This document shows, piece by piece, positions 27,001 through 39,000 of a stretch of DNA of 64,000 nt. Under the pieces are notes generated by a model that ran no database searches, was not told the origin of the DNA, and worked only from the letters and a program-made list of their open reading frames with translations. Source of the stretch: Bolinopsis microptera (lineage: Eukaryota > Ctenophora > Tentaculata > Lobata > Bolinopsidae); assembly GCF_026151205.1 (NCBI RefSeq), contig NC_087073.1, positions 17,503,837 through 17,567,836 of the forward strand. Direction: 5' to 3'. A program made the translations under genes and the position numbers. The first letter of the stretch is position 1; each line of letters begins with the position of its first letter.

Positions 27001-30000
27001 GAGACAAGATATGATATAAAGGCACGTACATCTGCTGATCGATAATGTCATATCTATTAAACAAGGTTCCTGTAATGAAACAAAATTAACATATTGTACC
27101 AAATACTGATAAAAAAAATTTGCCGACTTCAGAAATTTTATTATTTTAAATTCGCTGTGTTGTAAAACTGTGTAAATCTTATTTCATGACAACTATAGAA
27201 TATAGAAGAGTGTTTTTTCTCTCGACATCCCCAAAAGTTCCAATTTGAAGACGATGTGCTGCATCCCCGAAATTTGTGATGGTAATGTAACGTGTAAGGT
27301 CAGTAGGCAGAGTTGGTGCCCTTTTTGGAACACTCTGCTAGTTGCCAGCGGCAGTACTAGTTAACTGGTTTAAAGCAATACGGTCGATTTTGGGCGTAAT
27401 TAGAGCTCATAGTGCCCAGTGTAGAATTACATGACCAACATATTGATGTCTGCTATGAGGCACAAGTCCCTCTGCTGACAGTCATAGTAAAAGCAGACTT
27501 ACAGGCGGCATCTGTCTGGAGTGTCAATTAGTCTTGCTCAGAATCATATACCGCCGGTTTACTTGCAGCTTCCCGCACATGATTGCAGATGCAAAAATGA
27601 AAACAGATTCATCATGATATATATTTATTAACTGCACCTTGATTTATCATTGGTTGGAATGGTGGTAAATCCATCTATATCATGATTCCCAAACTAATAA
27701 TCTACTGTTGGAAGCTTCATTATAGGCCTGCTTGCTACATGTGATCAAAGTATGACTCATGAAATCATAATCACAGTGTAAGATTACTGTTTCAGTCGAA
27801 GTGAATAAATGTAGAGTAGGTACTGCCAGATTATTGACTATATTTCCAGTTAAATCTTGGAATTCGAGTCGGTAGTTCTCAAAAACAAACTAAAGTCACG
27901 AGGTTCAATGTTGTCCTCCACCTCATGATCGTGTGCATTACAAAAGAGAGCACAATTTAATTTTCTAAACAATTCGCTTTACTTCTCTGTTGTATTCATT
28001 GACTCAGCTCAAAATGATGAAAGAACTGCTTTACCTGGTAGCTCTTGTAGCCACTGTATCTGGATACTGCGGAAAGAGAGAATTTAGAGAAATGGAAGTT
28101 GTGATGAGGCCTCCTCCAGTTATCCAAGTTGAAGTAGGAGGTTCTGTCTCTGTAGTATGTGCTGCTCACGGACACAACATGATGGATCCCCTGGTCTACT
28201 GGGTCAAAGGTATCGGTCCCGACCATGAGGGCAAGGGTAAGGCACTTCCCGGCACTGCCATTGGTAAGTCAGTATTCTCCATAGAGGAAGTCACAGCAGA
28301 AGATATTGACAGTTACAAGTGCGTCATCGAGGACTGCTGTGGAGAACCCAGGATACAAATAGATTTTGAGCTGGTCGTCCCCGATGAAACTTGTAAAGAT
28401 GTGTATGGAGTTGGAAACATTGTGTTTGGAGCCACATGGTCCTACAAGACCTGGCCAGAGGCTGTTGCTGACTGCAAAAGCAAGGGTATGGAGATGGCTT
28501 TGCCAGAAAATGAGGTAGACAACGCTCGTCTGCTCCACGACATAATGATATCCTTTAGCACTCACCCCAACGCCAACAAGTTCGCCAAAGAAAACTGGCT
28601 CTGGATTGGAGCTCACGACAACACATGGGAGGGCACCTGGCAATCCGCCAAGAAAGACGCCATCCTAACCTTCTTCAACTGGGACCGCAAACAGCCCGAC
28701 AACAAGGTGGATGATCTGGAACATGGGGAGTCTGACTCACAGAACGTGGCTGGTATTCACAGAGGATCAGGAAAGTGGGACGACTCCTTTATGCACTACA
28801 AGCGTGCTTACATCTGTAAGTGCCCCGAACCAGAGAGTTAGGTGATTGGTGTGTTATTCAAGGAACAGCGAGGGACGTATTTGCTTTAATAAAGCTTAAC
28901 TTTAGTAGTTCTTTTCAAGCATTGCTCCTGCTTTAAAAAAACTAATAGTTTGATAAGCGATGTAGATATTTTAACGGCAAATGTAATTAAAGTTCATCAT
29001 AATATTTCAAATTATTTTAATTTTTGCCTTATAATTGTCTACCAAAATAATTTCAACGACCTTGGAATAATAATTTGTCCAAAAAATAAGAATTAAGTAC
29101 TAAAATAAGGAAAAGAAATAAGATAAATTCAACCCAACTCTTTAGTCAAGTGAAAAAATATATTAATCTAGCTAATTTATTGTTAATTTTAAAGATTCTA
29201 CCGGTTTAGCAGCTTCCCTATAACACCCTTGTACTTAAATTTTAATAGACATATTTTTCTCCCACCACCGTCCAATTTCTTTCAATATGTATTTCAGTTT
29301 TCACAATTCTTTATTATTTCACCATGACTTAAGCCACGTCATAGATAAAGTAAAAAATAGTAGTTTTAATTAAATAGGATCATCAGAAAATTGTCATTGG
29401 TAATGAGCACGCTCAAATTGCATTAATTTAGTTACGCTGGTCCGGTGAATAAAGTCTATATTGATGCTTTTCATACTAACAAGTTAAATCAATTTTTTAT
29501 GCCGTGCATCCTGGGTTTGGACAGGATATGCCCGCTTAAAATACTTCCATCGCGTTACACTACATAATTCTCAATAAATGTAATAGATTTGTAATGTTGT
29601 AATTAGTTTAAAACTACTTTGTGTACATTAGAGCCAAATGTTAAAACCTAATTGGTTCCTCCTTTTTCTCCTTTCTCTCCTTTTTTTCTCCTTTTTTCCT
29701 CCTTTTTTAATCCATGCTGTGACTTGAAGTCTTACGTAACAAAACCCTCGAGGGCAGATACTACCAATCAGCCTCATTAAACCCTATGGCTCAAGGGTGC
29801 TGACTATCTCTTTCAACGGGAATCCCAGACTCACAACTATAACTGCTTATAGTCCGACCGAGGCAGCACTAGTTGAAGAAGCGGAGGATTTTCATAACAC
29901 CCTTAGACAGGCTATGAACGATGTGCCAGCGCACCACCTGCTGATCACAGAGGGAGATATGAACGCCCGGCTTGGAAAGGTGAGTGAAGAAGATTCCCGT

Positions 30001-33000
30001 TGGTACTTTCATACTCGTACCAATCGGAATGGAGAGCTACTGAGAGACACTGCCCTGGAGTGCGATATGGAAATTACCAATATCCGCTTCAGAAAGAAGG
30101 TCAACAAGAGGTGGACCTTCTTATCCGATGGGACACTTAACAAAGGTCAGATTGACTATATCCTCATACGGCGGAAGTGGAAAAACTCTTTAAAGAACAC
30201 TGAAGTTTACAACACTTTTCAGTCGTTGGGATCTGATCACAGAGTTGTAGTGTGTAAGATCAAAGTTAGCTTTAGGAAAGGACACAGGCCTCCGAAAAAA
30301 GTTAACTATGATTATAGTGCCCTGAAGTCGGATGGTGAGCTTCAAAAAAAAGTATGCAATTGAAGTTCGGAATAGATTCTCTGGCCTGGTAGAGGAGGAT
30401 GATGGGGCCACTGAAAGCTACGGGAAGCTTATGGTTGCTATTGAGGCGGCAAACAAGAGCCTTCTGCCAAAGAAGACTCGACAAAAGCAGATTGACCCCT
30501 CAAGTGACCCAAGAGTGGACAGTGCAAGGAGGGGACTTTTCTTGGCCAAGGACCAATACCATCAGGAGCCTTGCGAGGAGAAGAGAGAGGAAGTCGCCAC
30601 TAAAAAGGATTTGTTAAAGGCCTGCTACAAAGAGGTAGAGGAGGAGATCCTGAAAGGAAAGATCAGGAAAGTTGAGGATACTGCTGATCGTTGTAAGAAC
30701 AAGGAATCCTGGAAGCTTGTCAACGATATTTCAGGGAGGACAAATCCCAGCTGTGGACTCGTTGAAGGGGGCAGCTCAACAGAACGTCTCGAGAACTGGA
30801 GGAAGCACTTCTCTGGATTACTTGGACAGCCACCCACAGTCCCTGACAATAATATTCCGATCAGGAATATACACCCTCCACTGAATATAGAGGATGGCCC
30901 GTTCACCATTGAGGAACTACGTCTTGCCAAAAAGCAGATAGTAGAAGGTAAAGCTTATGGTGATGATGGTATCTCACCTGAAGTGATGAAGAGGGTGGAC
31001 ATTGATGACGTCATCCTGAAGTTCTGCAACGATGCACTATGTGATGGTCTCATGCCCGATCAATGGAAGCTCAGTAATATTGTTCCTGTGCCAAAGAAAG
31101 GGGACCTCACTAAGACCGACAACTACAGAGGAATATCTCTGACATCGATAGTCAGTAAAACTCTGAACAAAATGTTGCTGAACAGGATGAAGCCAAGTCT
31201 TGAGGAAGTTTTAAGGGACAACCAGAATGGCTTTAGACCTGGGCGCTCTACAACATCGCACATTCTTGCTCTACGAAGAATTATGGAGGGTGCTAGAGCC
31301 AAGAACCTAAAGGCCACCATGGTTTTCATTGATTTCAAGAAGGCGTTCGATAGTGTGCATAGAGGCTTGCTCATGAAGATACTGAAAGCATATGGCATAC
31401 CAGAAGCCATAGTGCGGCTCATTGAGGGTATATATACAAGCACAAAGGCTAAAGTAGTTACAGCTGATGGTATAACAGAGATTTTTGATATCCTGGCTGG
31501 AGTACTGCAAGGAGACACTCTTGCCCCGTACTTGTTCATTATCGTGATTGACTATATCATGACAGTGACTATAGACGATGATGACTCGGACTCTGGGTTC
31601 ACTCTCAGGCCTGCACGGAGTAGAAGGATTGGTGCCGAGAAGATCGCAGACGTCGAGTTTGCAGATGATGTTGCCCTTATCACTGATACCATTGAAGGGG
31701 CAAAACTACTCCTGGACAGGCTTGAGAAAGCAGCACTGAGTGTTGGGCTAGCCATGAACGACACTAAAACTAAGTTCATGACTCTGAACATGACAGAGGA
31801 GGCGAGTAGTCTCAATAGTTGTGGTGGAAACCAGCTGGAAAAGGTGACAGACTTTGTTTACCTTGGAGCATGGATAGCAACAACAGAGAGGGACCTGCGG
31901 GTCAGAAAAGCTAAGGCTTGGGCAGCCTGCCACAAGTTAAAGAAGATGTGGAAGTCTGACCTTAGAAGAGGACTAAAGATCCGTCTATTTGTTGCTACTG
32001 TGGAGTCAATACTTCTTTATGGTTCTGAAACGTGGACGTTGACAGAGCAATTGAAGAAACGCATTGATGGCTGCTACACCAGAATGCTAAGGATGGCACT
32101 AAATGTGGATTGGAAGCAGCGCAAAACCAATAAAGAAGTCTATGGCAACCTACCAAGAGCAACCATGAAGATCCAAGAGCGCAGGATGCGACTAGCAGGC
32201 CATATCCACCGGCACCCAGAACTAGTCGCAAACCGCTTGCTACTCTGGGAACCAACTCATGGGGTGCGGAGTAGGGGGAGACCAGCCATGACTTATGTCG
32301 ATAGCCTACGAGCTGACACGGGTCTCAACGACACTGGAGAAATGGGCGGACTTATGGCGGATAGAGTTTTATGGAGACAGCGCATCAATACTCGGACGCT
32401 GAAGCCGCCTTAAGTCAAGTAAGTCAAGCAGATACCACACTTTGGTGTTATCTTGGCAATGTTCCAACCAACTTTTGAAAAGAAAACACAATTTTTGTAA
32501 AGAATAAGTTCTGCGAAACGTTTGTAAATTTTTGTACATTAAGCATCATAAGCAGCATGGATATTATGGTGTAGAAGTATTATCATGGAAATTTGATCCA
32601 TTTCTGACTGGGGAAAGGACCTACTCAACAATCAATTTTGTAAAATCTGTGGAAATTTGTGGACTGAACTTCAAAATAAATTCTTTTTTGCAGATATCTA
32701 TCATTATGGAGAAGGGATTTCAATTTAATGCTTGTTTGGTTACTGGAACTAGATAAATACATTAAAACACTTATAGAGGATTTCGGTTGACTCTATGAGT
32801 TTAGTCGGAGTCTAAATTTGTATGGATTATATTATTTCTAAATTATCCATAATTAGTGTATTATAATAACGTACTGTCAATCTTCTAGAAAAGTTGTAGT
32901 TTCGTTTAATATTATAATCCTTGTGTTATAACTAATATTGTTACGATTTTTTGTGTATTTTCATTATATTCACTTTCTACCCTAATTTTGTTTAAAATTT

Positions 33001-36000
33001 TTTACTTGAACCTTAAAAAGTTAAATATCGTTATGAAGTTAAAATTATTTAATTCGCTTTGCACATGGTCTTGATATACCGGATTTTGGTCTTTATCGCA
33101 TGTTCGACCAGAAAGTCAAGAAAAGGGTTAGAGGTCCTTTCCTTCTGGCTAGGATCTCCGCGGTGGGATAAAGTTCTCAGTTATGCTGTGTATTCTTTAC
33201 AAAACAGGAGACCACCAACAAAGCACTGAACAGGGTAAATGTCATCATTAATCTGGGTAATTATGGGTATTCTTACAATCAATAAGTTCGGGTGAGACAT
33301 TTGTAAATTAATGTACATTAAGCATCAGAAGTAGATAGGATATTATGGTGCAGAAGTATTATCATGGAAATTCGATCCACATGAGGCTGGGGAAAGCACC
33401 TACTCAACAATAATTTGTGTAACATTTGTGAGAAATGAAGTACAGTCGCTATTTGCTAGGACCAGTTATTTTGCTTTTTATCAAAGAAATTGCTAAGTCA
33501 TGTAATGCTGATTTCGATAGTTCTTTTACTTGTTGGATACGTCCTAATTGATAGCACAAGTTCAAGTAAGTTATTAGAAAGTAAAATTAAGAATGAACTA
33601 TTTTTAACCAATTTAAACAAATAAACGAGCTTTAATACAGTTTTTGGTTGATAAACACTAGCAGGAACCCGTATAATATAACCCTAAACGGTGTCAAGAC
33701 TCAAGAGTCAAGATACTAAAATAATTATTACCTATTTAATTGGCGTTTTTGACACCACTTGGGGGTCCAAAGTTTCGGCTCTAAAATCATTATTCCTTGG
33801 CCAATTTTTTATTTTTTCATGCTGATTTGGAGGCCATTAAAGCATTTGACCCAGCCAAAAAAATTTCAGTTGTATATCTTTTACGGTTTTTGCGGAAAGT
33901 CGCGTTGAAGTTGATGCCGTGGTGTCAGTAAAATGGCACGGATATAGTAAGATATAGCGTAACACAAGCTCACGAATACTGAAATGTGCTTACGGCTTCA
34001 AACTAGGCAACTTGGACATCGCACCCGTCAGAAAATACTGCTATCTAGGAATCCAATTCTCCCTGAACGGTTCCTTCAAGCAAGCAATCGATGAACTTAG
34101 GAAGAAAGCTCTTCGCTCATTCTTCTCTCTGAGACGAACTATTGACACGAGAGCCCTTACCACTAGCACGATGCTAAAACTCATTGATAGCTTAGTCAAG
34201 CCAGTGGCCACATATGGATGCCCTATTTGGCTGCCATCAACCAACATCGTGAAAGCCATCCTCTCAAAAAATCAAGAAGCGAGTCTTCCCAAAGCAGCAG
34301 CAAAAGATGCTCATGAAACTACTCACTTGAAAATTCTTAAATGGATATTGGGTGTCCACAAAAAGGCAAATAACAACTTCTGCTACGGAGATACAGGTAG
34401 AACCCCCTGGACAGTAACCGTCCTCCCTCAATGTATTGCCTACTTCTGTAGAGCATCACAAGCGGTTGTAGGTAACGTGAACACCCTCTTGCACCATACA
34501 TTTCAGGAACAGAAACAACTGAACCTTACCTGGTATGATGCATGGTCTACTATCATCAAGACGAGCACTGTCGCTAAGCCACACCTACCCCACACCCTTG
34601 CGGCTCGTGAACACATACACGAAACATTTGTCAACCACTGGAAGAAGGATCTTCACAACCAGCCTAAAATGTCATTCTACACTGCGGTCAAAGCTGAGTT
34701 TGGTGAAGAACTGTACTTACAGCTCCCATGCAGGGTCAAAAGAGCTAACATTGCAAAACTTCGATCTAGCAGTCACGATCTGAGGATTGAGAAAGGTCGC
34801 TACACTGGAGATCGCTACAACACAGCACTGAAAACATGTCGCTTTTGCTGCTCCTCAGACACCGACGTCATGCGGTTCTTCGAAGAACTACCATTCTTTG
34901 AAACACCTATCCTTGAAACCGAGGACCACGTTATAAATGAATGCTCCAGCTACAACTCCCTCCGGTCCAACCTCTCAGACAACCTTAAAAGCCTCATAAT
35001 GCTCAAAGAATATGGGGCCATCATGAACTCATTCCATGCTACTGAATTTGGAAAGTACCTCACAGAATCCTTTCACCTTCGACATCCTCCTGAAAATAAT
35101 TCCTAGTTATCACCTCCTATGAAGTCCTAGCAATCACCACCTAACAGACTCTTCAAACCTTCGAAATCCTATGATTAAGTCCTAATCCTCGCTTCACGTC
35201 CCCTACTCATCTTCTTCATCGTCCCATCAACTTATGTAGTTTAACATATCTCCTTGGACTTGCTTTTATGCACACATCCAGAATTTCTATTAGCATTTAA
35301 ATTATTATATTTGATTTTATTTCCACTTCGTGATATTGTAACGCGGTTAAATTTTAAGATTTTATTTTCATACTTTTATTCGGCTTTTGTTTTATTTATG
35401 AACTTATTTATGAATTGATGTATAGCCAAAACGAGTCCGTTAGTGTTCTCCTTGGTAATTTCAAGTTTAATTCCAGTTTAAAGTTTAATTCCAGTTTAAT
35501 TCCAGTTTATAGCGTGAGAGGTCAAGTCATCAGATTTGTTAATTTCTTTAATCTATATTTTTTCTGAGACACAGTCGAAGCTGTGTTACACACTTTCCGG
35601 ACCGAATCACTAATCTCGATCTCACAAATCTGCGATTGCAGCCAATTTTTAGCAAAATAGCAGAACCATCATCATAACCGACATGTTGACACATTAGTTA
35701 GTGATCACAAATCAATCAATATCACTATCACGTATACTTTGCTATACTACAAACATGCTAAATTTCAGGTGGTTGTTCCCCTGGAATGTACAGGGGAAAC
35801 GACAGATCGTGTAAGTACTGTCCTGTGAATACCTTTCAAGAGAACGAAGGATATGAAGACTCGTGTGATGAGTGTCCGTCCGGAGCCACTTCATCGATTG
35901 GTTCTTCTAGCTGTTCTTGTGAACTTGGAAAATTCTGGCATTCCAACAAGTGTTACTCGTGCTACACATACCCAACCTTTTGTCTATGTTCAGCAGGAGC

Positions 36001-39000
36001 AATATGGAATGGGGGTAAATACAATGATAATGATGGGTTCTGTATACCATGTCTAACAGGAACGTACAAGACAGAAGCAACGGCCACCTGCAGAGATTGT
36101 CCTTCTGGTTCCACGTCTACTCCAGGATCTGACCACTGCATCTGTAAGAGTGGATTTTTCTGGAATGGCAGTTTATGTGAACAATGTTCTGAAGGATCCA
36201 TCAGCCAACCAGGTGCAACAAATTGTCTGCTATGCCCTTCAAAATCTGATGACGAAGGCACGTCTTGTACCTGCTCAGCTGGAGAGACATGGAGTTGGGA
36301 GAATTCTACCAGTGGTTCCTGCAGACCCTGTCCCCAAGGATACTACAGTAACTTAACTGCATCGTGCAAACTGTGTCCATCAGGAACATCCTCTCTTGTT
36401 GGATCTGATCACTGTTTGTGCCCAGCCGGAAGATTTTGGTCCATAGACAGCTCGAGCTGTAAGGATTGTGAAGTTCAGTCTGTTAGTCAAATAGGTTCTC
36501 TTAAATGCATGCCTTGTCCTTCACGATCTAATGAAGACAGGACGTTTTGTGTCTGCTCAGCTGGAGAGACATGGAGTTGGGAGAATTCTACTAGTGATTC
36601 TTGCAGACCTTGTCCTCAAGGATACTACAGCAACTTAACTGCATCGTGCACAATATGTCCATCAGGAACATCCTCTCTTGTTGGATCTGATCACTGTTTT
36701 TGCCCAGCCGGAAAATTTTGGTCCATATACAGCTCGAGCTGTGAAGATTGTGAAGTTCAGTCTGTTAGTCAAACAGGTTCTCTTAAATGTGAACCTTGTC
36801 CAAATGGAACCATTGATGGTACTGCTTGTTACTGTCCTGCCGGATGGATATGGGTATGGGAAGGACTATATCGAGGCTTTTGTAAACCGTGTCCACCAGG
36901 AACGTACAAGACAGAATCGATTTCTTCCTGTGAACTGTGCTTGGAAGAATATGTCAGTCAAGCAGGCAGTTTACAATGCCAAGTATGTCCTCCAGGTTCC
37001 ACCGCCAACTTAATACGGACATCCTGCACTTGTCCATCTGATATGGAGTGGAACTGGCGTGAAAATGGGCTGGGATCCTGTGAGTCAGCTCCTCAAAGTA
37101 ACACACCTCTTTCTGTAGTCCTGATCCCAGTAATTGTATCTATAGTCCTGGCTGTCATCTGCATCTCCCTTGTTGCACTCCTCGTCGTCGAAAGAAGGAA
37201 GAGATCCGGGCAAAGAAATACTCTAACTAGAATTGCATACAACAGGAATGCAGGTGCAGTGATTGTAGAAGATCTACAAAACCCGGTAACTGCAACACTA
37301 AATATCCAAAATGTAAAACCTCAACAGGCTGACGAGTATTCTGACTTGGGTGGGAGTGGAGTCGTTCCATTCTCTGTAAAAGGCAAACAGAATATGGAGG
37401 ATCTGTACTCTGTGCCTTGGCAAAGATCGATACCTGAAGAAGATGGTGTGTATAATACACTGAACCCGGCCCAGTACCACAATGAAAGACCGAGACAGAC
37501 GGAGGATGAAGAGGAGGAAGGAGGCGTCTACACCACACTGGACCACTAAACTGGACTGCTTTTAATGGACTTAGCTTATAGATGCAGACATTAAGAGTAG
37601 TACAATAATGATAGCTTTGAAAACTTATAACCTTACTTTAAATTCTTACTGCGTGATACTACTCAGATCATATTGTTCTGCTGCGGTAATAATGAGTTCT
37701 AAAGACTCAAACATTTCCCTTGATTGTATGTACCATTAAATATTTTTATTTTTTATCTGTGGACTTTAAACTACGTTTTCCCGGCTGATGTCTTTCATTA
37801 TGGGATTCCGATTTAATACCTACTTGGTTACCGGAAATGAATGAATACAAATACAGTAAAACACTCGTAAAGGATTTGCGTTGCCACTCTGAGTATTATA
37901 GTCTGAGTTAAAGTGTGCATGGATTATATTATTTCTTAATCATCCATATTTATTTTTTATAACTGTGAATCTTTTAGAAAAGTGTGTCGTTTAATATTAA
38001 TCTGTTTGTGTTAACTAATTTTGTTACGATATTTGATGTATTTTCATTATATTTACTTTGTACTCTAATTATTTTTAAAGCTTTTACTTGCACGTAAAAA
38101 GTCACAATTATGAAATTCGCTTTACACTTGGTCTGGATATACCGGATTTTGGTCTTTATCGCATGTTCGACCTGAAAGTCAAGAAAAGGAGGACTGGTTA
38201 GAAGTACTTTTCTCCTGGCTAGGATCTCCGCAGTGGGATACAGTTCTCAGTTATGCTGTGTACATGTATTCTTGATTGAACAGGAGGCCACTATCAAAAC
38301 ACTGAACAGGGAAAATGACAGAAGGGAGAAGCAGTCTGTTGTTTGATAAATAACTTATAATCCGCTTAACACAATTAATCGCACAGTTTATAAACGAGTT
38401 CATAAGATGCAGGTTCGGTCTGATTCATACCAGTCGGAAATTGTTGATGCGGTCAGCTCCTATTTTTACCATGATTTTGGTCACGGTTATAGTAAAACAT
38501 TATAGGATCAACGAAAATGGCTTTCAAGTTATCAATGAATTTCAATAATACGAATAAAAATATTTCAAAATATGTAATCTACTTACTGTTTCCAGTATCA
38601 AAGGCTAAGGGCATCCTGTAGATAGAAGTCTTCCCAGGATCAACGAAGTATAAGACTCTGGTATCAGGATCAGCAATAAGTTGTGTGGGTTTGAAGTCTA
38701 GTCTGGTGGACAGAGCATCTTCAGGGTCATTGACTGCAGATCTTGTGAGAGTGTTGTCGCTGATACCAATAGTGTAGATGGTTCGGTTCAACATGTGAAC
38801 GTCGGCTCCGGGCTTTCTCATTGCTGCAGAATATAATTACAATTACACAATCCTTTCACTTTACTTTTTTCAAAAGGTGAATGGAAAATCAGGATATTAC
38901 AGGTAAGCTTCTGCAAAATACCTACCACTTCTCTTGCAGTTGAGTGCATCAAACTGGTTATGCTCCGTATCAGGGATAACCCGTCCATCTGGTCTGACAC

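Larger units (their letters stand above)
24595..38586 (-). other. 14-kb intron of the giant gene carrying nested plus-strand genes
   Basis: The exon 38587-38823 ends in a donor (A then GTAAGT) at 38586. The next recognisable exon, 24525-24594, starts after a TTTCAG-type acceptor. The two join in frame (FDTGN then RSLGPQKFIGGIGEVG), matching the spacing of other modules (for example REDIGKKGSPIFIVTGMGSV at 12.1 kb). At about 13,992 bp this intron is more than ten times longer than any other in the gene. It holds two Ig-lectin genes, a LINE, a receptor gene and repeats, all coded on the opposite strand. Confidence 0.75.

Noticed and set aside
27990..28013. Upstream Met as start of Ig-lectin B
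   Set aside because: It would put polar residues before the hydrophobic signal core; the Met pair at 28014 matches paralogue A.
33436..33550. Met at about 33436 (MKYSRYLLGPVILLFIKEI) as first exon of the receptor
   Set aside because: It also looks like a signal peptide but its frame hits a stop before the GTAAGT donor; the ATG at 33505 stays open and fits the phase.
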